Source: Puniceicoccales bacterium (GTDB taxonomy: Bacteria; Verrucomicrobiota; Verrucomicrobiia; Opitutales; LL51). From it: 20,935 nt of DNA. Made by a program: the position numbers and the translations under genes. The notes below the pieces were generated by a model. It worked only from the letters and a program-made list of their open reading frames with translations. It searched no databases and had not been told where the DNA came from. Shown here piece by piece: positions 7,102-15,013 of this stretch; within the stretch, counting starts at the first letter, position 1, and every line of letters begins with the position of its first letter. The stretch spans positions 1-20,935 of the forward strand of contig JAITNS010000091.1 in NCBI GenBank assembly GCA_031290315.1, given 5' to 3'.

Positions 7102-8787
7102 ATGTCAAGCTTTTTTATTATTTTTTTTCATTCACTAAAATTAATTCGATATCTTGACGTTGAAAAGGAATCGATTAAATTATTGTTTGTGGCTGAGGAA
7201 AAGATAATTATCATCGATGATCGAAAAATTCCGTATACGGAGAAGGAGACGATTTTAGAAATTTGCGACAATAATGGGATAAAAATTCCTCAAATGTGTT
7301 TTCAAAAAAACCTTACGCCATCGGGGCATTGTGGATTATGTGTAATTGAATTATTTGATGAGTCTTTGCCTACTAATTGGGTACCAATTTTAGCATGTGT
7401 ATTACTGCCACAGCCTGGACTTAAAATACGTACCCATTCGGATATCATCGACGCAATTAGGACAATGACCGGCCAATTGTTATTACGTTCCCATCCCTGT
7501 GACTGCAATTTTTGTGAACGATTTGGGAATTGTGAGTTGCGGAAGATTTACAATAGGACGGGGTTTGGATTTACTCGGGCTATAGAAGATGGTAAACGAC
7601 AAAACTCGGTTATTACGCGCTTATCGGGACGATTTTTATTAGATCGTGAAAAATGTACTAATTGTGGTTTATGTGTTACATTTTTCCGCGAAGAATTGGG
7701 GGAAGATTTTTTACATAGCGTACTCAAAAATAATGGCCAATCCCGCTTAGAATTGTATCCAACCATATCCTGCGAAAGTAAATATTTACTGAATGCAATC
7801 GAAATTTGTCCCTTTAATGCGATTATCGATGGAGAATCGTTAGGATATCCACCACCTTGGCAATTACAAGCAATTGATGGAATTTCAACGGAAAGTAGTA
7901 CTGGTAATAATATAAAAATTTTCGTTCAAAGTAATGAAATAATGTACCTTAAACCACGCCCAAATCCTAATATCGGCAACTATATTCCCGATAGTATCCG
8001 CGATATTCATAGAAATAATAACAAAGATCGCGTAGACTATCTCACTTTACATGGCCAAAAAGTAGGCGAACGGGAAGCAATAATATTTTTATTAAGTAAG
8101 ATTGGATTTAAACACCGCTGTACTATGATTTGCGATGGAAGTATTTCGTTGGAAAATATGTTGTTAGCGCGCCTATTGGCGGATGTTTTAGGGGCAAAAA
8201 TTTTTGTCAAAAATCATCGCCAGGAAGGAGATGGCTGGCTGATTTCAAGTGATCAAAATACGAATATTCGCGGTGCACTCTTGACTCAAGTTATTAAAAA
8301 AGAAACCGTCGAAGATTTTACGGAAGTCGAAGACCTAATCGCTAATCGCCAAATTCAAACACTGATCATTCTCAATGAAGATATTTTAGCGATGGGATTT
8401 TCTAAAGAAAATTTTGCAAAAGTAAATTCGATCACATTTTCATGTAAAAAAAATGAAACAACACAAAATAGTCACCTCATTTTACCGCTTTCTACTACTT
8501 TTGAAGAAGATGGCCATTTTATTAATAAAGATTTTTTATTACAACGTTTCCATCGGGCGATTGTTCCTAAGACGGAAGCAAAACCTCTGTGGAAGTGGCT
8601 TGCGATGCTTAGAGATATATATACTGGGCGTACGAAAGAGGCTGCCGAATTTCAATCCATTGAAGCAATTTGGCGATTTTTAGAAAAATCTATTCCCGAA
8701 TTTAAACATGTGAATTTCTCAGAGTTACCCCCTACCGGCATGTTTCTAGAAAATAATCGCTTTAAAAATTATCCTTGCCTTGCCTAG
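7102..8787 (+). CDS. nuoG: NADH-quinone oxidoreductase subunit G (NuoG), short form
   Basis: The iron-sulfur electron-transfer subunit of respiratory complex I. All three N-terminal cluster sites are visible, numbered from the ATG at 7102. The 2Fe-2S ferredoxin domain has Cys66, Cys77, Cys80 and Cys99. The His-Cys3 4Fe-4S site HPCDCNFCERFGNC has His131, Cys135, Cys138 and Cys144. The next 4Fe-4S site has Cys185, Cys188, Cys191 and Cys236 (EICPFNA). A reduced molybdopterin-oxidoreductase-like domain follows, ending with ILPLSTTFEEDGHFIN, the usual segment where such proteins discuss cofactor-less folding. At 561 aa it is shorter than many NuoG proteins. The first 29 residues (MSSFFIIFFHSLKL and on) are hydrophobic and not family-like; a GTG at 7189 would give a more typical N-terminus, though neither start has a good Shine-Dalgarno sequence. 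No other nuo gene is adjacent, so complex I genes are scattered in this genome. Confidence 0.88.
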   Translation: MSSFFIIFFHSLKLIRYLDVEKESIKLLFVAEEKIIIIDDRKIPYTEKETILEICDNNGIKIPQMCFQKNLTPSGHCGLCVIELFDESLPTNWVPILACVLLPQPGLKIRTHSDIIDAIRTMTGQLLLRSHPCDCNFCERFGNCELRKIYNRTGFGFTRAIEDGKRQNSVITRLSGRFLLDREKCTNCGLCVTFFREELGEDFLHSVLKNNGQSRLELYPTISCESKYLLNAIEICPFNAIIDGESLGYPPPWQLQAIDGISTESSTGNNIKIFVQSNEIMYLKPRPNPNIGNYIPDSIRDIHRNNNKDRVDYLTLHGQKVGEREAIIFLLSKIGFKHRCTMICDGSISLENMLLARLLADVLGAKIFVKNHRQEGDGWLISSDQNTNIRGALLTQVIKKETVEDFTEVEDLIANRQIQTLIILNEDILAMGFSKENFAKVNSITFSCKKNETTQNSHLILPLSTTFEEDGHFINKDFLLQRFHRAIVPKTEAKPLWKWLAMLRDIYTGRTKEAAEFQSIEAIWRFLEKSIPEFKHVNFSELPPTGMFLENNRFKNYPCLA

Positions 8788-8796
8788 ATATAGATA

Positions 8797-9048
8797 TATG
8801 GGGCCTCGCCCCATACCCCGCCAGGGGATAGTATCCCCTGGACCTCCTTTGTGGCCCTAAATTAGATGCCAATGGCATCTAATCTAGGGCCAAGGAATTG
8901 TTCAAAGAATATTATTCTTTGAACTTATTATTTGTGACCGGGCATTGTGGTTCGCCCTGGACCACGTGCATTGCACGTGATCCAGTGCGGTCCCAAGGTC
9001 CAGGACACAATGTTTCAAGGCGAGGATCTTAAGGGCGAGGAGCCCTTA
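8797..9048 (+). repeat. Hairpin-mosaic repeat, locus 1 unit A (seven consecutive palindromes)
   Basis: A 252-bp noncoding unit made almost entirely of hairpins: H1 8797-8815 (TATGGGGC / GCCCCATA); H2 8821-8841 (CCAGGGGATA / TATCCCCTGG, one central base); H3 8853-8891 (GGCCCTAaATTAGATGCC, loop AAT, 17 paired bases and one mismatch); H4 8900-8924 (GTTCAAAGAAT, loop ATT, perfect); H5 8951-8991 (about 20-bp arms around 8971, with CACGTGCA / TGCACGTG innermost and a few mismatches); H6 9000-9020 (decayed); H7 9031-9047 (AAGGGC / GCCCTT). It begins 9 nt after the nuoG stop codon and is more GC-rich than its flanks. No transposase, integrase or target-site duplication is evident. It fits no named repeat family that I know. 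Confidence 0.9.
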
Positions 9049-9056
9049 CTTTGAGA

Positions 9057-9306
9057 TATGGGGAGCTGCCCCAAACCCTGCCAGGGGATGGATCCCCTGG
9101 GCCTCCTTTGTGGCCTTAAATTAGATGCCAACGGCATCTAATCTAGGGCCAAGAAATTGTTCAAAGAATATTATTCTGTGAACTTATTATTTGCAGCCAG
9201 GAATTGTGTTTGCCCTGGAAACACGTACATTGTACGTGGTCCAGGGCGGTCTCAAGGTCCAGGAAACAATGTTCCTGGCGAGGATCATAAGGGCGAGGAG
9301 CCCTTA
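9057..9306 (+). repeat. Hairpin-mosaic repeat, locus 1 unit B (tandem copy, overlaps NUDIX 3' end)
   Basis: A second 250-bp unit in direct tandem with unit A, offset 260 bp, with the same H1-H7 order. Differences often preserve pairing: the innermost H5 stem is CACGTACA / TGTACGTG (9222-9229 and 9231-9238) where unit A has CACGTGCA / TGCACGTG, and the H3 loop is AAC instead of AAT. H4 has one mismatch and H6 has lost one base. The unit ends with H7, AAGGGC GAGGA GCCCTT, at 9289-9305. Its last 144 bases (9161-9304) are read on the minus strand as the C-terminal codons of the NUDIX gene. Confidence 0.9.
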
Positions 9307-9847
9307 TTAATTGGTAACTAAAAAGAGCTGCAATTGCCAGCCCATGCATAATCTCCCCTTTTTTTATTTTTTCCAAACATTCTTCAAAATTTAATTCTAG
9401 GCAACGAATTTCCTCATTTTCATCTAAATCTTGCTCTTCAATTTTTTCGCATCCTTCTACCATAATAATATGCAAACGATTATTTTGTAATGCCGGATTT
9501 GGATACATCACTCCAATGCAACGTCCTTCGCGTCCTGCATAACCTGTTTCTTCTTTTAGTTCTCGAATTCCTGCGACGACCGCATTTTCTCCTTTTTCCA
9601 TTAATCCTCCTGGGGTTTCGAGCGATAACATTTCTGTTCCGAATCGAAATTGTTCCACCATTATCAATTTCCCGCTTAAGGTAAGCGCTATTACTTGTAC
9701 CCAATCAACTGTTTTTAAAATATAAAAATTTCCACAACGATGATCAATTGGGTGTTTATATTTCCGCTCATAGATATTGAAAATTGGGCAACTAAAATGT
9801 TTTACTTCACTATTTAATTGCCAACGGCTAGGTACTTTGCTATTCAT
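9161..9847 (-). CDS. NUDIX hydrolase (ADP-ribose pyrophosphatase-like) with a repeat-encoded C-terminal tail
   Basis: A 228-aa NUDIX hydrolase. The NUDIX box G-x5-E-x7-REUxEExGU is complete: GLMEKGENAVVAGIRELKEETGY at about residues 79-101, with the metal-binding REL-K-EE core. The upstream strand VQVIALTLSGKLIMVEQFRFG and the E-T-P-G-G entry to the box resemble ADP-sugar/ADP-ribose pyrophosphatases, which hydrolyse nucleoside diphosphates linked to another moiety; the exact substrate is unknown. The recognisable domain ends near residue 181 (ALFSYQLI). Residues 182-228 (RAPRPYDPRQEHCFLDLETA and on) are encoded by hairpin-mosaic unit B and are rich in Cys, His and Pro, unlike the rest. The original stop codon appears to have been replaced by repeat insertion. 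Divergent from the MATE gene. Confidence 0.85.
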   Translation of the reverse strand: MNSKVPSRWQLNSEVKHFSCPIFNIYERKYKHPIDHRCGNFYILKTVDWVQVIALTLSGKLIMVEQFRFGTEMLSLETPGGLMEKGENAVVAGIRELKEETGYAGREGRCIGVMYPNPALQNNRLHIIMVEGCEKIEEQDLDENEEIRCLELNFEECLEKIKKGEIMHGLAIAALFSYQLIRAPRPYDPRQEHCFLDLETALDHVQCTCFQGKHNSWLQIISSQNNIL

Positions 9848-9928
9848 ATGTTTTCTATCATTGAGTGATTGCAGGCATTCTGCAATAAAATTGAGTTGAA
9901 AAAAGTCTTTAATCTTTATATCCTAAAG

Positions 9929-11407
9929 ATGCCAATGAACTCGACTCCCGATAAATTTCGTTATAAGCCTGGAGATTTGCGCGAGATCTGGATTGTTTCT
10001 TGGCCCATGATCTTAGCTGCTATGTCTAATTATTTCATGACATTAGTGGACCGTATTATTTTATCGAAATATTCGGCGGCGGCATTTGTAGCGGCTTCGG
10101 GGGCTCACCCATTTTACTGGGCGAATACTAGGGCGATGATGGCGTTTATGATCATGACGGGAGTATTTATTGGTCAATTTAATGGTGCTCATAATTATCG
10201 CCAAATCGGGAAAGTTACCTGGCAAGCAATCTTTATCGCCTTTGCCTACTATCTCGTCCTAATCCCTTGCGCCCTACATGCTAAGCTATTTCTCGCCGAT
10301 ACTATCGAAGATATTGGTGCTCCTTATTTAGCGATTATGCTTCTTTTTTTACCGTTTAATTTAGCGGGATTTGGAGCGATTGGGTCATTTTTTTTAGGGA
10401 TTGGGCGTACACGGATTGTACCTATTGTCGTCTTATTATCCAATATGATTAATATTATATTGGGATTATTTCTTATTTTTGGATGGGGGGAGGGAACTGA
10501 AGGAGTTGTTGGGGCATGTCAAGTGTTAGGGATTCCGGAGATTTGTGTTGAGCCCATTCTTAAATGCTTACGGGTGATTGGATTAGGGCATTGTGATGGG
10601 ATGGGAGCGCGTGGAGCGGCCTATGCGACTGGGATTGCACAGGTAATTGCTTTTTTAATTTTTTTAGCTAGTTTTTTGCAACAATCCTATCGCCAACGCT
10701 ATCATACTCATCGCCCAGAGCTTTCCGTTAAATTGATGAAAAAATGTCTTCCTCTCGGGATACCGAATGCTATTAATTCGATTTTAAATTCTGGGGGTTT
10801 TGCGATTGTCTATCAAATTATTGCGAAAGTATGTACGGAGGAGGATTTATTAGCTTTTACGATTGCCAATTCTATATATCTCTTTTTTTGGTTTTTTGTT
10901 GACGGATTAGGGAAAGGTTTATGTACCACTTGTTCGAATTATATTGGGAGTAATCGGATGCAACCGATTTTTAATGTGGCATATGCGGTAGTTAAGCTGT
11001 TACTTATTTTTGCGGGTGTAACGGCGATCTTCATGATCATTGAACCACGGTGGGTGATCCATTTATTTTCCGATGCTACGGTGACGGTGCGATTTCGGTG
11101 GGTATTTTTTGGGGCATGGGTCGCGTTAATTGCGGAATCATTTCGTTGGATGTTGCAAAATATTTTAATTTCGGGGGGAGATGTACGGTTTACAGTAATT
11201 TCTAATGTATCTTGCTTTTGGTTAGCGGCGTTTACACCGATTTATATTTTAGTATACTGTCTGCGATGGGGTGGAGCGTTGCTTTGTTGGCAATTTTTTG
11301 CGCTTGATTCTTGTGCACGTATTTTATCGGATTCTTTACGGTTGCGTTCTAAGACATGGCGATGTAAGGCGATGAAATCAGCCCAATCCTCTCAAGTAGA
11401 ATTATAA
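9929..11407 (+). CDS. MATE-family multidrug/cation efflux transporter
   Basis: A multi-pass transporter of about 492 aa with some 12 hydrophobic helices. The N-terminal cytoplasmic lead (MPMNSTPDKFRYKPGDLREI) is followed by VSWPMILAAMSNYFMTLVDRIILS, which matches the first MATE helix pattern (W/S-x-P-hydrophobic, then a D-R/T after M-x-x-x-D). A second, homologous half begins near KKCLPLGIPNAINSILNSGG. MATE proteins export drugs or metabolites using Na+ or H+ gradients. The frame is open to a TTG at 9869, but the ATG at 9929 is the better start, giving a typical MATE N-terminus. It diverges from the NUDIX gene, and its stop is 6 nt from hairpin-mosaic locus 2. The substrate cannot be inferred. 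Confidence 0.85.
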   Translation: MPMNSTPDKFRYKPGDLREIWIVSWPMILAAMSNYFMTLVDRIILSKYSAAAFVAASGAHPFYWANTRAMMAFMIMTGVFIGQFNGAHNYRQIGKVTWQAIFIAFAYYLVLIPCALHAKLFLADTIEDIGAPYLAIMLLFLPFNLAGFGAIGSFFLGIGRTRIVPIVVLLSNMINIILGLFLIFGWGEGTEGVVGACQVLGIPEICVEPILKCLRVIGLGHCDGMGARGAAYATGIAQVIAFLIFLASFLQQSYRQRYHTHRPELSVKLMKKCLPLGIPNAINSILNSGGFAIVYQIIAKVCTEEDLLAFTIANSIYLFFWFFVDGLGKGLCTTCSNYIGSNRMQPIFNVAYAVVKLLLIFAGVTAIFMIIEPRWVIHLFSDATVTVRFRWVFFGAWVALIAESFRWMLQNILISGGDVRFTVISNVSCFWLAAFTPIYILVYCLRWGGALLCWQFFALDSCARILSDSLRLRSKTWRCKAMKSAQSSQVEL

Positions 11408-11413
11408 ATAAAT

Positions 11414-11738
11414 AAGGGCTCCTCGCCTTTATAATCCCCGCCAGGAAACAATGTTTCCTGGATTTTGAAATTATGGGGCTCTGCCCCATACCCCGCAAGG
11501 AGTCATGGACTCCTTGACCTGGTTTCCGGCCAAAGATGCCAATGGCATATCTTTGGCCGAAAGGAAGTCCCCAGGGGATATTTCCCCTGGGGAAACTCAA
11601 AGGCTTATTGTTTTCCTGGACCTTGTCACCTTAGAATTTCTTGGCCCTAGATTTTAGGTGCCAACGGCACCAATCTAGGGCCATAAAGGAGGGCCAGGGG
11701 ATACTATCCTCTGGCGGGGTATGGGGCAGAGCCCCATA
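11414..11738 (-). repeat. Hairpin-mosaic repeat, locus 2 (composite, mixed orientation)
   Basis: A 325-bp noncoding block of at least nine palindromes: 11414-11430 (H7-like, AAGGGCTCCTCGCCTTT region); 11441-11461 (H6, CCAGGAAACA / TGTTTCCTGG, perfect); 11472-11490 (H1, TATGGGGC TCT GCCCCATA); 11496-11516 (H2 variant, CAAGGAGTC ATG GACTCCTTG); 11528-11558 (H3 variant, GGCCAAAGA / TCTTTGGCC around TGCC AAT GGCA); 11568-11593 (TCCCCAGGGGA / TCCCCTGGGGA, perfect 11 bp); 11642-11683 (H3 reversed, TGGCCCTAGATT / AATCTAGGGCCA around GGTGCC AAC GGCACC); 11694-11714 (H2 reversed, one mismatch); 11720-11738 (H1 reversed). The outer parts read as a minus-strand unit; the middle (H1, H2, H3 variants) is in plus orientation, so one unit seems inserted into another. 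It fills the gap between converging MATE and tatD-like genes. Confidence 0.88.
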
Positions 11739-11765
11739 AAAACTAACCTAAGGGGTTCGCAACTC

Positions 11766-12545
11766 CTATGCAATATGGAAAAATTGTTTCGCATTTTGAG
11801 TGGTCAAAGCGCATAATTCCATTTCCGCCATGCCCAGTAAATTTGCGATATAAGAAGCCGTCGCGCGTAAATACGCGGGCTCATTTTGCTTTGACCGAAA
11901 AGGTACCGGCGATAAATAAGGACAATCAGTCTCTATCATTAGACCATCAACCCCTTGCGCCATTAACGCTCCACGGATATTCTCTGCGTTTTTATATGTC
12001 ACAATCCCCGTAAAGGATGCTCGCCCACCACGAATCTTTACATCCTTTATCACATCAATGCCCTCAGAAAAACAATGAATAACAATTTTATTCCAATCGC
12101 ATCCCGATTGCTCAATAATCTGTTTACAATCTTCAAACGCATCCCGCGAATGTATAATAATGGGACACTCCTTCTGACGCGCTATCAATAATTGCTGACG
12201 AAAAATCTCTTTCTGAAGTTTTACAATTTCCTCAACATTTCCTTCGAGAAAATGATAATCCAATCCAATCTCTCCAATCGCAACAGGTATTAAATTTTTT
12301 CGAAAAAATGATTCTAAAAGCTCTAAATCGCGCTCCCAATTTTCATGAACATTAGTCGGATGAATACCAACTGTGTAATGTATCTGCGGGTATAGATTGG
12401 CTAATTGGTAAATCAAACCCCAATCAGCTGCCTCCGTACCACAAGAAATCATTGCTTCGATAAGAGCATCTTTTGCTCGCTCCAAAATAACTCCAAAATT
12501 TTCTTTGAAATAATCAAGATGACAATGTGTATCAATTAAATTCAT
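11766..12545 (-). CDS. TatD-family metal-dependent hydrolase/DNase
   Basis: A 259-aa TIM-barrel metallohydrolase of the TatD family (YcfH/YjjV group), reported as 3'-5' DNases and linked to DNA repair and D-aminoacyl or nucleic-acid quality control. Metal ligands are visible: His7 and His9 in DTHCHLD, the glutamate in AIGEIGLDYHF, a histidine in PIIIHSRDA, a histidine in IVIHCFSEG and the aspartate in MIETDCPYLSPVPFR. The length and the C-terminal NEPAYLRATASYIANLLGM segment are typical. Its start overlaps the gatB stop by 4 nt (ATGA), so it is translationally coupled to gatB. Substrate specificity within the family cannot be told from sequence. Confidence 0.9.
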   Translation of the reverse strand: MNLIDTHCHLDYFKENFGVILERAKDALIEAMISCGTEAADWGLIYQLANLYPQIHYTVGIHPTNVHENWERDLELLESFFRKNLIPVAIGEIGLDYHFLEGNVEEIVKLQKEIFRQQLLIARQKECPIIIHSRDAFEDCKQIIEQSGCDWNKIVIHCFSEGIDVIKDVKIRGGRASFTGIVTYKNAENIRGALMAQGVDGLMIETDCPYLSPVPFRSKQNEPAYLRATASYIANLLGMAEMELCALTTQNAKQFFHIA

Positions 12546-13993
12546 GAGTCGAGTAATTGATGTAAAATTTTATCAATCAATACCGGGTTGGCTTGCCCTG
12601 CCGTGATTTTCATAATATTTCCCTTTAAAGCGTTGATCGCCGTTACCTTCCCAGAATGATACTCCGTAACAGCTTTCGGATTATTTTCAATGGCCGCTTT
12701 ACAAAAATTTACTAGCTCCTGTTCATTTGAATTTTGCCCTAAATCCTTCTCCTCAATAATCACTTTCCCATCACGACCCGTGCGAAACATTTCAATAAAT
12801 ATGTCTTGCGCGGTCTGTTTGGAAATATTTCCTTCATCAATTAAACGTACTAATTCCGCTAACTGATGAGGCCGTATCTTGAAATTCTCCTTGACAATCG
12901 CTAAATGTGCCTCGGAAAGCTCTCGAAGTAAATCATTGGTAATAAAATTGGCAATCACCTTGGGCTGAGCATATAACCGAACCGTCTCTTCAAAAAAATT
13001 ACACAAATCAGAATGGGGATAAAGTACCGATGTAATGTTGTAGGGAAGATCGTAATCCAGAAAAAAACGTTCTTGCTTGGAAAAAGGTAGCTCGGGTAGT
13101 GACCGCAAGAGCTCGTCAACTAAAGAACGCTCAATCTTTAAAGGTACTAAATCCGGGTCAGGAAAATAACGATAATCATCAACAGTCTCCTTCGAACGCA
13201 TCGACGTCGAAATACTATCTTCCGCATTCCATTTCCGTGTCTCCTGTTTGATATGCCCACCTTCTTCTAAAACTTTCTTTTGCCGAAGAATCTCATAGGC
13301 AATTCCATTTTTTACCCCAGAAATCGAATTCAAATTTTTTAATTCCACCTTAGTTCCTAATTTCAACTCTCCTTTAGGGCGAATACTAACATTGGCATCA
13401 CAACGTAATTGACCTTTTTCCATATCACAATCGGAAATTCCCCCATAGGATAAATGCATACGTAGGGAAGTGAGATAGGAAAATGCTTCTTCTTCGGAGC
13501 GTAGATCGGGTAGGGAAACAATCTCTAAAAGCGGTACCCCCGCTCGATTGAAATCAATGAAACTTAAATCACCTTCATGGGTCAGTTTACCAACATCCTC
13601 TTCCAGTTGCATCCGATCTAATGCGATTTTTTTATGCTCTCCCATAATATTCCGCGATGAACCCGGTAACTCGATCTCCACATAACCTCCTTTACAAATA
13701 GGATTATCGAGCTGCGAAATTTGATAATTTTTAGGATTATCGGGATAGAAATAATTTTTTCGATCCCAACGAGTCACCTCAGGGATCGTTGACCCAAAAA
13801 TGAGTCCAGCGCGTATAGCTTGGCGTACCGCTTCTCGGTTTAAAACCGGTAGCGCTCCCGGTAGCCCTAAAACAACGGAATCTGTTAATGTATTGACACT
13901 TGCCCCATAAGTATAACCCGAACGCGCAAATAATTTTGAGGCCGTTTTAACTTGTACATGTACCTCTAACCCAATAACTGCTTCGTATTCCAT
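12542..13993 (-). CDS. gatB: Aspartyl/glutamyl-tRNA(Asn/Gln) amidotransferase subunit B
   Basis: A 483-aa GatB, the tRNA-binding kinase/transamidation subunit of GatCAB, which converts Glu-tRNA(Gln) to Gln-tRNA(Gln) or Asp-tRNA(Asn) to Asn-tRNA(Asn). Family signatures are clear: YEAVIGLEVHVQ at the start, YFYPDNPKNYQISQ, DFNRAGVPLLEIVS, TKVELKNLNS and DDYRYFPDPDLVPL. The C-terminal tail domain (about 330-483, GatB/YqeY type) contains DLLRELSEA and the Lys-rich INALKGNIMKITAGQANP. Full length for the family. gatA and gatC are not in the window. The ATG at 13993 has an AGAGGAA Shine-Dalgarno sequence inside a small TTCCT...AGGAA hairpin. It couples to the tatD-like gene by an ATGA overlap. Confidence 0.95.
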   Translation of the reverse strand: MEYEAVIGLEVHVQVKTASKLFARSGYTYGASVNTLTDSVVLGLPGALPVLNREAVRQAIRAGLIFGSTIPEVTRWDRKNYFYPDNPKNYQISQLDNPICKGGYVEIELPGSSRNIMGEHKKIALDRMQLEEDVGKLTHEGDLSFIDFNRAGVPLLEIVSLPDLRSEEEAFSYLTSLRMHLSYGGISDCDMEKGQLRCDANVSIRPKGELKLGTKVELKNLNSISGVKNGIAYEILRQKKVLEEGGHIKQETRKWNAEDSISTSMRSKETVDDYRYFPDPDLVPLKIERSLVDELLRSLPELPFSKQERFFLDYDLPYNITSVLYPHSDLCNFFEETVRLYAQPKVIANFITNDLLRELSEAHLAIVKENFKIRPHQLAELVRLIDEGNISKQTAQDIFIEMFRTGRDGKVIIEEKDLGQNSNEQELVNFCKAAIENNPKAVTEYHSGKVTAINALKGNIMKITAGQANPVLIDKILHQLLDS

Positions 13994-13998
13994 AAAAT

Positions 13999-14014
13999 TC
14001 CTCTACTTAGGAAA
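13999..14014 (-). promoter_or_regulatory. Possible Shine-Dalgarno-sequestering hairpin upstream of gatB
   Basis: On the minus strand TTCCT and AGGAA flank a 6-nt loop (AAGTAG), and the AGGAA arm is the gatB ribosome binding site, ending about 5 nt before the ATG. The stem is only 5 bp, so its strength is doubtful. The ankyrin gene at 16446 has a similar arrangement. Confidence 0.25.
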
Positions 14015-14060
14015 ATAATTTAGGGCCATGTTTTCAAGACAAATTTAAGTTTCGAAACAA

Positions 14061-15005
14061 TCAACATATACCATTTTCAAGCATTTCGATGGCCGTTTGT
14101 ACAACCATATCTACTTCTGATTCAACATTATTTAATCTAAGCGCCATATTTGTGTTTCGATTCGGAGGATATGGACCGAACCGAGAAGGATCTGTCGTTG
14201 TAAATAAACCAAAAGTAGGACGACCCAGTGCTGCGGAGATATGTAAAGGCCCACTGTCATTCGCAATTACTAATTGCGCATATTTTATCAAAAATGCAAT
14301 ATCGCCAAGCGACGTTTTTTCTCGCAAATCAAAAAATAAAGGCGACTTAATATCGTTATTAATAAACGCTTTATTTCCTAACAAAACGACAGCTGTTTGT
14401 TCAGTTTGTTCTAAAAAATTTTGAATCATGGGCATAAAAAATGACCACTCTTTTTCAGGACGTTGACTCTCGGAAAACACACAAACTAATCTATTGGGAA
14501 TAATTTCTATTTCTAAAAATTTTTCCAATAGAGGAGAATGAATATTTTCAAGTTCTTTAACAAGGCCGGAAATCTCCGTACTACCCCCGATAATACTTAA
14601 AAATTCTTTTAAAATATCAACGGCGTGTACTAATCCCGGATAAGTGACGGTTTTAGAATAGGCAAGTCGTGCGCATTCGCGGGAATCTTTACGACCGATC
14701 TTATGGGAAGATTTCGCAAAAAATGTCATCAATCCACTACGCGCTAGACCCTGCATATCGAATACATAGTCATAGGTTTCTTGCCGAATCTCAGAAATTA
14801 AACGGAAGATAGACAATAATCTCCCATGACGCTCGTAGATAATCACACGCGATGCGATTTTCGATTGATGAACGATATCAAAAAATCGATCACCGACAAC
14901 CCAATCGATAATATAATCCGGGTATTGTAATTTCAGCGCACTCACTACCACCATTGCGTGAATAATATCACCGAGCGATGAGGGCTTAACGATTAGGATA
15001 CGCAT
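14061..15005 (-). CDS. Glycosyltransferase family 9 (LPS heptosyltransferase-like)
   Basis: A GT9 enzyme of 314 aa, starting at ATG 15005 (MRILIVKPSSLGDIIHAMVV, the family's usual N-terminus). An in-frame TTG at 15017 is less likely. The acceptor half contains YDYVFDMQGLARSGLMTFFA; the nucleotide-sugar half contains SESQRPEKEW and ANDSGPLHISAALGRPTFGLF followed by T-T-D-P, the classic GT9 motif. WaaC/WaaF-type enzymes add heptose to the LPS inner core on the cytoplasmic face of the inner membrane; this is the best evidence in the window for an LPS-bearing outer membrane. Which heptosyl step is catalysed is not clear. It lies 8 nt after the Bax1-I gene and 67 nt ahead of gatB in a run of minus-strand genes. 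Confidence 0.87.
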   Translation of the reverse strand: MRILIVKPSSLGDIIHAMVVVSALKLQYPDYIIDWVVGDRFFDIVHQSKIASRVIIYERHGRLLSIFRLISEIRQETYDYVFDMQGLARSGLMTFFAKSSHKIGRKDSRECARLAYSKTVTYPGLVHAVDILKEFLSIIGGSTEISGLVKELENIHSPLLEKFLEIEIIPNRLVCVFSESQRPEKEWSFFMPMIQNFLEQTEQTAVVLLGNKAFINNDIKSPLFFDLREKTSLGDIAFLIKYAQLVIANDSGPLHISAALGRPTFGLFTTTDPSRFGPYPPNRNTNMALRLNNVESEVDMVVQTAIEMLENGIC

Positions 15006-15013
15006 AAAACAGC

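Noticed and set aside
8797..9306. CRISPR array
   Set aside because: The two repeated units are about 250 bp and differ throughout; there are no short identical repeats with unique spacers and no cas genes.
8797..9306. Insertion sequence or MITE with terminal inverted repeats
   Set aside because: No transposase frame, no matching terminal repeats at the unit ends and no target-site duplication could be seen; the palindromes are internal and serial.
11349..11600. 83-codon open frame on the minus strand
   Set aside because: It reads through the hairpin repeat and the end of the MATE gene, with repeat-derived low-quality protein (many Pro/Gly/Arg); it is explained by the repeat.
14016..14028. 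Fourth repeat remnant upstream of gatB
   Set aside because: A 13-nt match (TGGCCCTAAATTA on the minus strand) to hairpin H3 is present but isolated; too short to call a relic.
14049..14058. Operator site GTTTCGAAAC upstream of gatB
   Set aside because: A perfect 10-bp palindrome, but alone, with no second copy and no promoter in a position that would make it an operator.
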